64,000 nt of DNA from Anodontia alba (lineage: Eukaryota > Mollusca > Bivalvia > Lucinida > Lucinidae), in assembly GCA_964016985.1 (NCBI GenBank), contig OZ024827.1, positions 76,586,335 to 76,650,334 of the forward strand, given 5' to 3'. The notes under the pieces were generated by a model. It was given only the letters and a program-made list of their open reading frames with translations, was not told the origin of the DNA and ran no database searches. The position numbers and the translations under genes are program-made. Shown here one piece after another: positions 40,431 through 51,862 of this stretch. How positions within the stretch are numbered: position 1 is the stretch's first letter; every line of letters starts with the position of its first letter.

Positions 40431-42720
40431 TCTTGAGGCTTGGGGCAAGATGCCCAAGCCAGGGTATCTTCACCCCGGGGTGGGGCGGGCGGGGCGGGGG
40501 CAAGCTATTCCGGCCTCAGGTTCTTACCCCCACCCTTCCTTTCTAGAGCTGCCCAAGCCAGGGTATCTTCACCCCCGAGGGGTGGGGCAAGCTGCCCAGG
40601 CCACAGTATCTTACCCCCCCACCCCTTCCTGTTTAGATTAATGGTCCATATTATGAATATTCAAATGACTGTTCAATAGGAAAGTCTATTAAGTGATAAA
40701 CTATCTTTTTGAATGGAGTCTGTCAGGTTTTCTGGCATAGGTGCAAACTTGTAAGGCTCTCTATTTTCTCCTATCCAGTAAAAGATGCATATGTACATAA
40801 AAAATCAGTTTTGCCATGTTTTTGTTATAAGGAATTTTATTTAAAAGAAGAAAACACTTACTGAATTAGGTGTGTCAGATTTTCTTGAGGTGGGGGGCTG
40901 CCCAAGCCAGGGTATCTGCACCCCGGGGGTGGGGGGTGGGGGCAAGCTACCCAGGCCACAGTATCTTACCCCCGCCCCTTGCTGTTTAGAGAAAAATGTT
41001 AATGGTCGATAATATGAATATTCAAATGACTGTTCAACGGGAAAGTCTATTAAGTGATAAACTATCTTTTTGAATGGAGTCTGTCAGGTTTTCTGGCATA
41101 GGTGCAAACTTGTAAGGCTCTCTATTTTCTCCTATCCAGTAAAAGATGCATATGTACATAAAAAATCAGTTTTGCCATGTTTTTGTTATAAGGAATTTTA
41201 TTTAAAAGAAGAAAACACTTACTGAATTAGGTGTGTCAGATTTTCTTGAGGTGGGGGGCTGCCCAAGCCAGGGTATCTGCACCCCGGGGGTGGGGGGTGG
41301 GGGCAAGCTACCCAGGCCACAGTATCTTACCCCCGCCCCTTGCTGTTTAGAGAAAAATGTTAATGGTCGATAATATGAATATTCAAATGACTGTTCAACG
41401 GGAAAGTCTATTAAGTGATAAACTATCTTTTTGAATGGAGTCTGTCAGGTTTTCTGGCATAGGTGCAAACTTGTAAGGCTCTCTATTTTCTCCTATCCAG
41501 TAAAAGATGCATATGTACATAAAAAATCAGTTTTGCCATGTTTTTGTTATAAGGAATTTTATTTAAAAGAAGAAAACACTTACTGAATTAGGTGTGTCAG
41601 ATTTTCTTGAGGTGGGGGGCTGCCCAAGCCAGGGTATCTGCACCCCGGGGGTGGGGGGTGGGGGCAAGCTACCCAGGCCACAGTATCTTACCCCCGCCCC
41701 TTGCTGTTTAGAGAAAAATGTTAATGGTCGATAATATGAATATTCAAATGACTGTTCAACGGGAAAGTCTATTCAGTGATAAACTATCTTTTTGAATGGA
41801 GTCTGTCAGGTTTTCTGGCATAGGTGCAAGCTTCTTAGGCTCTCAGTGGCCTCCTATCGGATAAAAGATGCATATTTACATAAAGAAATCAGTTTCTGTT
41901 ATAAGGGAAGAAAAAAAACTTACTGAATTAAGTTGTGTCAGGTTTTCTTGAGGGGGGCGGGGACAAGCTGCCCAGGCCAGGGTATCTTCACTCTCGGAGG
42001 GCCACGGTATCTTACCCGCCCCCTCACCCCTACCCCTTCCTGTTCAGAGAAAAACGGTTAATGGTCCATTTCATGATTATTCAAATGACTCTTCAATAGG
42101 AAAGTCTGTTCAGTGATACACTATCTTTTTGAATGGAGTCTGCCAGGTTTTCTGGCATAGGTGCTAGCTTCTAAAGCCACTGTATTCTGGGCCTCAACTT
42201 CCTCCTATCGGGTAAAAGATGTATATGCACATATAAAATTATTTTTCCATGTTTCAGTCATAAAGATGGGGAGGGGGGTATCTTACCCCGCCCCCCCCCC
42301 CCCACCCCACCCCGCCTTACCTCCAGTCACAGAAAAATAGTTAATGTTCAATATTTTGAAAATTCAAATGACTGTTTAATAGGAAAGTCTATAAAGTGAT
42401 AAATTGTCTTTTAGAATGGAGTGCCAGGTTTCCTGGAATAGGTGCAAGCTTCTAAGGTCGCTATATAATCTGGCCCTCAATTTCCTTCTATCAGGATGCA
42501 TATGCACAATCAGTTGTCGCATGTTTCTATTATAAGGATTTTTATTTAAAAAAATCTTTCTGCATAAAGTACTGTCAGATTTTCTGGGGGTGGGAGCAAG
42601 ATACCCCGGGGTATCTTCACCCCCGGGGGCAAGCTGCCCAGGGTGGGGTACAAGATACCCCGGGTTATCTTCACCCCCAGGGGGCAAGCTGCCCAGAGGC
42701 AGCTTCACACCGGGGGGGGG
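40431..42720 (-). repeat. Tandem array G2, 361-bp units, reverse orientation
   Basis: Reverse-complement relative of array G1: GCCCAAGCCAGGGTATCTTC, GGGGCAAGCTGCCCAGGCCA, CAGTATCTTACCCCC, GAATATTCAAATGACTGTTC, then GTCTGTCAGGTTTTCTGGCA and AAAGATGCATATGTACATAA. Units beginning CTGAATTAGGTGTGTCAGAT at 40,861, 41,222 and 41,583 are spaced exactly 361 bp. They look identical from about 40,680 to 41,772; flanking units are diverged. The array ends in a G run at 42,712-42,728. Confidence 0.88.
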
Positions 42721-42739
42721 GGGGGGGAGGGACAGGGCG

Positions 42740-43104
42740 GGGGTGCAAGATAAACCGGTACACCAGTTTTCTAGAATTTTAGAGGCTTTGTTGCAGTTTC
42801 GTTACCACTTCTATGAGAATTTTATCTCTAATTTCCCAGTCTGCATGGCAACATTAGGACCACCAGATACGTATGGATAAGTTGTCAAAGATCGACCCCA
42901 AAATTTGGATTATATATTCAAGTATATAATACTTTAACCTTCAAACAAAAATGCATATGGACCGTTATTCCGCATGGACTGCAAGTCACATAATTTTGTT
43001 ATTTTATTTTTTTGTTTGTTTTGAATAAATATATTTTTTATTGCCAATACATAACTTTTGTTGCTGATTAATATGTTTGTTATAGAACAAATATTTTTAT
43101 TTTG

Positions 43105-43141
<37 letters not shown>

Positions 43142-43350
43142 ATCGCAAATAAATAAATCTAATTGCCAATAAATATATTTATTGCCAATGAATATTTACT
43201 TAAAAATATGAATGCTTTTATTGCGAAATTTATTGTCAATAAATATTTCTATTGTCAATGAATATTTTATGTTGCCAATAAATATTGACAAGATACAATA
43301 TTACAAAGAATATCACGCCATACCCGATAGCGCCTTTTCGGTGAAAAGGC
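42740..43350. other. A/T-rich stretch with ATTGCCAATAAAT motif repeats
   Basis: No gene. An A run (43,106-43,139) is flanked by loose repeats of TTGCCAATAAATAT-type units (43,035-43,285), a degenerate minisatellite with about 15-30-bp spacing. Confidence 0.6.
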
Positions 43351-43353
43351 TAA

Positions 43354-43633
43354 CATTACGAAAACACGCCTATATAATTTTGACCCCCTCAAACCCCACT
43401 TTTATATAGTAAAACTGTGGTTTACAGGGGTATAAATTATTTTCCTTATTTCTGCTCAAAACATAGATTGTGGGTACTCGTTAGAACCGCCTCGCCGAGG
43501 CGGTTCTAACGAGTACCCACAATCTATGTTTTGAGCAGAAATATAAAAAAATATCAGAGTTTTTTATCTGAAAATTTTCATTTTTTTGGTGGTAAAATTT
43601 TCAATATATTTGAATAGGCATGTTTTCGTAATG
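43354..43633. mobile_element. FB-A MITE/foldback, copy 14 (inverted)
   Basis: CATTACGAAAACACGCCTAT to GAATAGGCATGTTTTCGTAA, with a perfect core stem (CTCGTTAGAACCGCCTCG and complement, extended by TGTGGGTA and AACATAGATT). The most symmetric copy and the last one before the satellite. Confidence 0.92.
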
Positions 43634-44300
43634 AGTTTCGGTGTCCACAAAGTGGGTTACACTTTTTACCCAACGCTATAGATTCGGCTTTTTATTTGCA
43701 TATTCATATTCGTCCGCCGATATTGTACCTAATATAATTAAAATCTTATTTGTTTAAAAGTTTGACAGTTTTTTTTATTTGTTTGTTTGTTTATTTATTC
43801 GCTATTTATAAGCATCTTAGTGCATAAGACTAGTTATGTTTGAATGCAGAATTAGGCGTTATTAGCGTTAGATGGAGCTGATTTGTTAGATAGTTATTAG
43901 TTTGGTAGTAACAGAAAACGGATTGTCGATATAGGGTATAGGGTATGTTAAATCAGTTGGTGGTTTGGCAACCGCACCCAGTAAAACAGATTGAAGTTGA
44001 CAGTCTATTCTTGAAAGATGATGTAAAATGCAACATACCTGCAACATACCTCACGTTCTATTTTGCGCTTTAAGCGGAACACGTGTAGTTAATGAGGTCA
44101 AATAACCTAAACGACCAGGGAAGTCATTATTATAATCTTTGCATCCGGGTAAACGTCAGATGAATCCAATATCCGCGAAAGATAATCCGCTACATGTACT
44201 TAAACCCGATAACCATGTCAAATAGTACTATATGCGGAAGGAAAAGACATATCGGAGTCCTGTCTTAGGAAAAGGCGTCTTTAGAACACTTGTAAACTGA
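43634..44300. other. No recognisable gene or repeat
   Basis: A/T-rich with a TTTGTTTG tract (43,778-43,800). No splice-flanked open frame and no inverted repeat of note. Confidence 0.4.
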
Positions 44301-44381
44301 ATTATTGCTATGAGTGACAAAATGACGACAAAAAAAAAAAAAAAAAAAAAAAAATGGGGAAAAAATGAACATGAAAAGTCA

Positions 44382-44475
44382 ACAGCAGCTGGTACTGTAA
44401 GACGTTCACCTATCCAAGTACTAACCGGGTTTGCCATGCTTAACTTTACTGAAAGACGAGAGCGCTTTGTTTCCA
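44382..44475 (-). mobile_element. 5S rRNA-derived sequence, copy 1 (pseudogene or SINE3 head)
   Basis: On the minus strand: TCTCGTCTTTCAGTAAAGTT, AAGCATGGCAAACCCGGTTA, GTACTTGGATAGGTGAACGT, then TACAGTACCAGCTGCTG. This follows the 3' two-thirds of metazoan 5S rRNA, including the internal control region (AAGTTAAGC and GTTAGTACTTGGATxGGTGA). The first third is degraded. An A run (44,330-44,354 on plus) lies just beyond the end, consistent with retroposition of a minus-strand transcript. Not a functional 5S gene. Confidence 0.75.
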
Positions 44476-44971
44476 CCCTACAGGGACAGACATGCAGAAG
44501 TGTTGAAAATAAGCGTTTTATAAAATTGACTATATGTATTTAAGGAGCTAGCGTGAGTTTTGCGCATTATGACTCTCTTGAATTATTATTGTAAATAAAA
44601 GTGAACTACATCCTTACATTAATTGAGCATTTAATTTATTTAACGTAATAACGAATGAAAAAGAATGCAGCTTTGAACTGGGTCTGCAGGTACTAGACTA
44701 ATATGTTTCGTATATATTATTTTCTCGCAATGCGCACAGTTTAATGTCGTTGGCTGATCTCCCGCGATCTCCGCATTCGGGTGAGTGTGCTGTTTTTGGT
44801 CTTTTCTGTCCGCATGCGGCATATTGCACTTTTTACATGTTTGAGAGTCTTGATGGGTTGTGGGTTGGAGGTGGGGGGAGGGGATGGGGACAACTCTGAA
44901 ATTCACTAACCAAACCAATACCCCATTGTAATGGTCTCTTTCTTTAACCTTTACCACTCTCTGGGCTGAAT

Positions 44972-45071
44972 CAGCAGACGACAAATTGGCGGTATTTTTT
45001 TTTTTTATTTTTCCCAGAAAACAGGATTTGACTTTCAATGCAAATTGCCTCCAAAACAGGATTTGACATTT

Positions 45072-45106
<35 letters not shown>
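44972..45106. repeat. FB-C half copy ending in an A run
   Basis: CAGCAGACGACAAATTGGCG, CAGAAAACAGGATTTGACTT, a second GATTTGACATTTC, then a run of about 34 A at 45,073-45,106. The other arm is absent. Confidence 0.6.
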
Positions 45107-45110
<4 letters not shown>

Positions 45111-45141
45111 CCGTGTTTATCCTAAGTTTCCGGACTAACAG

Positions 45142-45215
45142 ATCTAGATAATAAGTCTAGACCGATATTGGATACAGCAGAATGCAGCTTCTGATCTGGG
45201 TCTACACTATTATTC
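45142..45215. repeat. FB-B hairpin, degenerate
   Basis: AGATCTAGATAATAAGTCTA, GAATGCAGCTTCTGATCTGG, GTCTACACTATT: only the right arm is well kept. A left arm alone (GCAAACAGTGTAGACACTGA) occurs at 45,587-45,606. Confidence 0.45.
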
Positions 45216-45725
45216 TCTCGTCCAGCACTTCTTGGACACATGAACAGGTAGCCAAATGGACGTTTCCAATTTATTAGGGCAAATAGGGGAAGACACTAGG
45301 AGCTGAAGTGTCTGAATATTAAGGGGAAATATCGTCAAAATGAAAATCTCTGTCCAGACTGCGCGGATGCATATATGGTTCTGAGTATCCATTGTTTCAG
45401 TTGCCAGGTTGGCCCTTTACTCCTATGTCGATTTAGACTACTATTATTACTAAAAGCCTGACTGATAATAGCACGAATATGAGAAATAGGTCTTTTCACA
45501 ATTGTGGACAGATAAGCCTGCATCAGCTACGATTCGGTAATGTAAATACCGTAATAATCTTAAGTATTGAGACAGGCAGGCCTCAGCAAACAGTGTAGAC
45601 ACTGATCAGATGCTTCTCTTACACAGCAACATGTTAGACATATCAAGATGTGGTAAAATGGTCTTGTTTCAATTTTAGTACAGATATAACTAGGAAATAT
45701 TCATAATAACTATAATAAAAATATT

Positions 45726-45760
<35 letters not shown>

Positions 45761-46085
45761 TATGTACATACGTGCATGCATGCATGCGTGCATAGACGTA
45801 CATGCACACACACGTGCACGTACCCATGCGCATACGCTGGGCCGTTAGCTCTCATGAATTTATGTCCGCATGTAAGTGTCCACGGCGCAGACAGGAATGA
45901 ATGAATGAACGGATGAATGAACGCACGCACGTACACATGTATGCATGCTCATGTATAGGGCATGCATGCATCCAGGCATGCACGCTTTCATGTATGCTAG
46001 CGTACATTAATCTTTGATTGCTTTCGTGTAATGCATGCATTTACCTGATTTTATGTATACATACATGCATGCGTGTATGTATGCC
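45726..46085. repeat. (AAT)n tract followed by TGCATG-rich alternating sequence
   Basis: AAT repeats at 45,726-45,759, then about 320 bp rich in ACATGCATGCATGCGTGCAT, ACACACACGTGCACGTAC and TGAATGAATGAACG. Cryptically simple alternating purine-pyrimidine sequence with many ATGCAT palindromes. No gene; Met/His-rich frames are artefacts. Confidence 0.8.
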
Positions 46086-46399
46086 CAGAACACCTGCGCA
46101 CCTGCGAAATCTTATCTGCGCACTCTGATCAGGAACTTACTTTTCGCATAAAATATACGGGTCCTTTTGTAATTGAGCCATGCAACGTAAAGCGCCATGT
46201 CGCATACGCTGATCACGAGGACTCAGAACAGTCTGCGTGTCTGCAGTTAAATCTCTGCCTTTATAATGCTGTGGGCAAGTTTCCTAGCCTAGCAACCAAT
46301 TTACATAAAATGCCAAGCCTGTTGTTCTCAGCAAACTATAGTTTAGAATGCTGTTGCCACAGTTTTAAATGGCGAGCTTTGGGTTAAAACATTCCAATG

Positions 46400-47023
46400 G
46401 TGACAGTTCAAACGCAGTGCCAAGTCACAGTTTATTGGAAAAGCAAGGTTTTGTCCTGTATGATTTATGTCCCAGTGAAATGACAAGACATTTATAGGAA
46501 CTATATCATCTGGGTCCACACTGTTTACTCACATGTCAATATATATGTCAATGTATATATTTACTCACGTGGTCAAATCAGCATTTAGTGGAAAGCGGCA
46601 AACCAGCGTCCAAAACTACAGGTTGAATGACACACTGTCTAGACCCAGATCAAATGGTTCAGTTTAGGAGCTATATCATCTGGGTTCACACTGTTTGGTC
46701 ACGTGTCAAAATGCACAGGCTACGCACATGGTCAGGCATTCAATCAAAAGCAGCCATTCTGCGTCCAAAACCAATGGTTTGAATGGCAAACCGTTTAGAC
46801 CAGTATCAAGTAGTTCATTTTAGGAGCTATCTGATCTGGGTCCGCGCTGTTTAATCACATGTCAACATACACATTCTACACAGGTGGTCAAGTCAGTGTT
46901 TTGTCGAAAGCAGCAAACTGCGTCCAAAACTACTGGTTTAAATATCAGACTGTGTAGACCCAGATCGAATTGTTCATTTTAGAAGCTATCTATGCTATTT
47001 CGGTCCGCGTTGTTTTCTTACAT
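46400..47023. repeat. Degenerate 155-170-bp tandem repeat bordering the satellite
   Basis: Four diverged units carrying GCGTCCAAAACTACTGGTTT, CTGTxTAGACCCAGATCAA, TTTTAGGAGCTATCTGATCT, GGGTCCxCxCTGTTTxxTCA, CATGGTCAxxT. CTGGGTCCACACTGTTT-type anchors lie at about 46,510, 46,681, 46,835 and 46,997. Each unit contains an FB-B-like hairpin (CTGTGTAGACCCAGATC and GATCTGGGTCCACACTG). The last unit runs directly into satellite sequence through ACATGGTCATCTGGTGGTG. Confidence 0.7.
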
Positions 47024-50000
47024 GGTCATCTGGTGGTGATTTTCATGACCGCGGACCTGCGAAAAATTGTCATTTTTGGGCATTTCACATTTTCGCATAT
47101 TTCTCACCCAAATGAGCAAATATTTACATTTCAAGTGTCCTGTGGTCAACTGGTGGTGATTTTCATCATTTTAAAAACCTTTCCAGAAAGTCGAAAAAAT
47201 TGAAGTTTTTCATGACCGCGGACCTGCGAAGAAATGTCAATTTTGGGCATTTCACAGTTTTGCATATTTCTCATCCAAATGAGCAAATATTCACATTTCA
47301 AGTGTCCTGTGGTCATCTGGTGGTGATTTTCATCATTTTAAAAGACTTTCCAGAAAGTCGAAAAAATTGAAGATTTTCATGACCGCGGACCTGCGAAAAA
47401 AGTCATTTTTGGGCATTTCACATTTTCGCATATTTCTCACCAAAATGAGCAAATATTTACATTTCAAGTGTCCTGTGGTCAACTGGTGTTGATTTTCATC
47501 ATTTTAAAAGCCTTTCCAGAAAGTCGAAAAAATTGAAGTTTTTCATGACCGCGAACCTGCGAAGAAATGTCAATTTTGGGCATTTCACAGTTTTGCATAT
47601 TTCTCATCCAAATGAGCAAACATTCACATTTCAAGTGTCCTGTGGTCATCTGGTGGTGATTTTCATCATTTTAAAAGACTTTCCAGAAAGTCGAAAAAAT
47701 TGAAGATTTTCATGACCGCGGACCTGCGAAAAATTGTCATTTTTGGGCATTTCACATTTTCGCATATTTCTCACCCAAATGAGCAAATATTTACATTTCA
47801 AGTGTCCTGTGGTCAACTGGTGGTGATTTTCATCATTTTAAAAGCCTTTCCAGAAAGTCGAAAAAATTGAAGGTTTTCATGACCGCGGACCTGCGAAGAA
47901 ATGTCAATTTTGGGCATGTCAGAGTTTTGCATATTTCTCATCCAAATGAGCAAATATTCACATTTCAAGTGTCCTGTGGTCATCTGGTGGTGATTTTCAT
48001 CATTTTAAAAGACTTTCCAGAAAGTCGAAAAAATTGAAGATTTTCATGACCGCGGACCTGCGAAAAATTGTCATTTTTGGGCATTTCACATTTTTCGCAA
48101 TTTCTCACCCAAATGAGCAAATACATGTATTTACATTTCAAGTGTCCTGTGGTCAACTGGTGGTGATTTTCATCATTTTAAAAGACTTTCCAGAAAGTCG
48201 AAAAAATTGAAGTTTTTCATGACCACGGACCTGCGAAGAAATGTTAATTTTGGGCATTTCAGAGTTTTGCATATTTCTCATCCAAATGAGCAAACATTCA
48301 CATTTCAAGTGTCCTGTGGTCATCTGGTGGTGATTTTCATCATTTTAAAAGACTTTCCAGAAAGTCGAAAAAATTGAAGATTTTCATGACCGCGGACCTG
48401 CGAAAAATTGTCATTTTTGGGCATTTCACATTTTCGCATATTTCTCACCCAAATGAGCAAATATTTACATTTCAAGTGTCCTGTGGTCAACTGGTGCTGA
48501 TTTTCATCATTTTAAAAGCCTTTCCAGAAAGTCGAAAAAATTGAAGTTTTTCATGACCGCGGACCTGCGAAGAAATGTCAATTTTGGGCATTTCACAGTT
48601 TTGCATATTTCTCATCCAAATGAGCAAACATTCACATTTTAAGTGTCCTGTGGTCATCTGGTGGTGATTTTCATCATTTTAAAAGACTTTCCAGAAAGTC
48701 GAAAAAAAATGAAGATTTTCATGACCGCGGACCTGCGAAAAATTGTCATTTTTGGGCATTTCACATTTTCGCATATTTCTCACCCAAATGAGCAAATATT
48801 TACATTTCAAGTGTCCTGTGGTCAACTGGTGGTGATTTTCATCATTTTAAAAGCCTTTCCAGAAAGTCGAAAAAATTGAAGTTTTTCATGACCGCGGACC
48901 TGCGAAGAAATGTCAATTTTGGGCATTTCACAGTTTTGCATGTTTCACATCCAAATGAGCAAATATTCACATTTCAAGTGTCCTGTGGTCATCTGGTGGT
49001 GATTTTCATCATTTTAAAAGACTTTCCAGAAAGTCGAAAAAATTGAAGATTTTCATGACCGCGGACCTGCGAAAAAAGTCATTTTTGGGCATTTCACATT
49101 TTCGCATATTTCTCACCCAAATGAGCAAATATTTACATTTCAAGTGTCCTGTGGTCAACTGGTGGTGATTTTCATCATTTTAAAAGCCTTTCCAGAAAGT
49201 CGAAAAAATTGAAGTTTTTCATGACCGCGGACCTGTGAAGAAATGTCAATTTTGGGCATTTCACAGTTTTGCATATTTCTCATCCAAATGAGCAAACATT
49301 CACATTTCAAGTGTCCTGTGGTCATCTGGTGGTGATTTTCATCATTTTAAAAGACTTTCCAGAAAGTCGAAAAAATTGAAGATTTTCATGACCGCGGACC
49401 TGCGAAAAATTGTCATTTTTGGGCATTTCACATTTTCGCATATTTCTCACCCAAATGAGCAAATATTTACATTTCAAGTGTCCTGTGGTCAACTGGTGGT
49501 GATTTTCATCATTTTAAAAGCCTTTCCAGAAAGTCGAAAAAATTGAAGATTTTCATGACCGCGGACCTGCGAAAAATTGTCATTTTTGGGCATTTCACAT
49601 TTTCGCATATTTCTCACCCAAATGAGCAAATATTTACATTTCAAGTGTCCTGTGGTCAACTGGTGGTGATTTTCATCATTTTAAAAGCCTTTCCAGAAAG
49701 GCGAAAAAATTGAAGGTTTTCATGACCGCGGACCTGCGAAGAAATGTCAATTTTGGGCATTTCACAGTTTTGCATATTTCTCATCCAAATGAGCAAATAT
49801 TCACATTTCAAGTGTCCTGTGGTCATCTGGTGGTGATTTTCATCATTTTAAAAGACTTTCAAGAAAGTCGAAAAAATTGAAGATTTTCATGACCGCGGAC
49901 CTGCGAAAAAAGTCATTTTTGGGCATTTCACATTTTCGCATATTTCTCACCCAAATGAGCAAATATTTACATTTCAAGTGTCCTGTGGTCAACTGGTGGT

Positions 50001-51862
50001 GATTTCATCATTTTAAAAGCCTTTCCAGAAAGTCGAATAAATTGAAGTTTTTCATGACCGCGGACCTGCGAAGAAATGTCAATTTTGGGCATTTCAGAGT
50101 TTTGCATATTTGTCATCCAAATGAGCAAACATTCACATTTCAAGTGTCCTGTGGTCATCTGGTGGTGATTTTCATCATTTTAAAAGACTTTCCAGAAAGT
50201 CGAAAAAATTGAAGATTTTCATGACCGCGGACCTGCGAAAAATTGTCATTTTTGGGCATTTCACATTTTCGCATATTTCTCACCCAAATGAGCAAATATT
50301 TACATTTCAAGTGTCCTGTGGTCAACTGGTGGTGATTTTCATCATTTTAAAAGCCTTTCCAGAAAGTCAAAAAAAATGAAGTTTTTCATGACCGCGGACC
50401 TGCGAAGAAATGTCAATTTTGGGCATTTCACAGTTTTGCATATTTCTCATCCAAATGAGCAAACATTCACATTTCAAGTGTCCTGTGGTCATCTGGTGGT
50501 GATTTCCATCATTTTAAAAGACTTTCCAGAAAGTCGAAAAAATTGAAGATTTTCATGACCGCGGACCTGCGAAAAATTTTCATTTTTGGGCATTTCACAT
50601 TTTCGCATATTTCTCACCCAAATGAGTAAATATTTACATTTCAAGTGTCCTGTGGTCAACTGGTGGTGATTTTCATCATTTTAAAAGCCTTTCCAGAAAG
50701 TCGAAAAAATTGAAGTTTTTCATGACCGCGGACCTGCGAAGAAATGTCAATTTTGGGCATTTCACAGTTTTCCATATTTCTCATCCAAATGAGCAAACAT
50801 TCACATTTCAAGTGTCCTGTGGTCATCTGGTGGTGATTTTCATCATTTTAAAAGACTTTCCAGAAAGTCGAAAAAATTGAAGATTTTCATGACCGCGGAC
50901 CAGCGAAAAATTGTCATTTTTGGGCATTTCACATTTTCGCATATTTCTCACCCAAATGAGCAAATATTTACATTTCAAGTGTCCTGTGGTCAACTGGTGG
51001 TGATTTTCATCATTTTAAAAGCCTTTCCAGAAAGTCGAAAAAATTGAAGGTTTTCATGACCGCAGACCTGCGAAGAAATGTCAATTTTGGGCATTTCACA
51101 GTTTTGCATATTTCTCATCCAAATGAGCAAATATTCACATTTCAAGTGTCCTGTGGTCATCTGGTGGTGATTTTCATCATTTTAAAAGACTTTCCAGAAA
51201 GTCGAAAAATTTGAAGATTTTCATGACCACGGACCTGCAAAAAAATGTCAATTTTGGGCATTTCACAGTTTTGCATATTTCTCACCCAAATGAGCAAATA
51301 TTCACATTTCAAGTGTCCAGTGGTCATCTGGTGGTGATTTTCATCATTTTAAAAGACTTTCCAGAAAGTCGAAAAATTTGAAGATTTTCATGACCGCGGA
51401 CCTGCAAAAAAATGTCAATTTTGGGCATTTCACAGTTTTGCATATTTCTCACCCAAATGAGCAAATATTCACATTTCAAGTGTCCAGTGGTCATCTGGTG
51501 GTGATTTTCATCATTTTAAAAGACTTTCCAGAAAGTCGAAAAATTTGAAGATTTTCATGACCGCGGACCTGCAAAAAAATGTCAATTTTGGGCATTTCAC
51601 AGTTTTGCATATTTCTCACCCAAATGAGCAAATATTCACATTTCAAGTGTCCAGTGGTCATCTGGTGGTGATTTTCATCATTTTAAAAGACTTTCCAGAA
51701 AGTCGAAAAATTTGAAGATTTTCATGACCGCGGACCTGCAAAAAAATGTTAATTTTGGGCATTTCACAGTTTTGCATATTTCTCACCCAAATGAGCAAAT
51801 ATTCACATTTCAAGTGTCCAGTGGTCATCTGGTGGTGATTTTCATCATTTTAAAAGACTTTC
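47024..51862 (+). repeat. 167-bp satellite, left block (A/B dimers, then C monomers)
   Basis: About 29 head-to-tail monomers; CATGACCGCGGACC recurs every 166-167 bp (47,044; 47,211; 47,378; 47,544; 47,711). Two variants alternate to about 51.2 kb. A has GCGAAAAATTGTCATTTTTG, TTTTCGCATATTTCTCACCC and GGTCAACTGG. B has GCGAAGAAATGTCAATTTTG, GTTTTGCATATTTCTCATCC and GGTCATCTGG. From about 51,222 a third type C (GCAAAAAAATGTCAATTTTG, GTGTCCAGTGG, GAAAAATTTGAAG) follows alone. Each monomer carries the short inverted repeat CTTTCCAGAAAG. 167 is not a multiple of 3, so no tandem protein is encoded. Confidence 0.97.

Noticed and set aside
44382..44475. Functional 5S rRNA gene
   Set aside because: The first third and terminal stem are degraded; same for 57,431-57,520.
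44640..45074. Minus-strand frame of 144 codons with CKKC and CAHC pairs suggesting a zinc ribbon
   Set aside because: The frame overlaps an FB-C half copy at its start, has no splice signals, and the Cys pairs do not fit a family I know; treated as chance.
47024..51862. Reading the regular direct repeats as a CRISPR array
   Set aside because: Whole 167-bp units repeat with no unique spacers, and the sequence is eukaryotic; it is satellite DNA.
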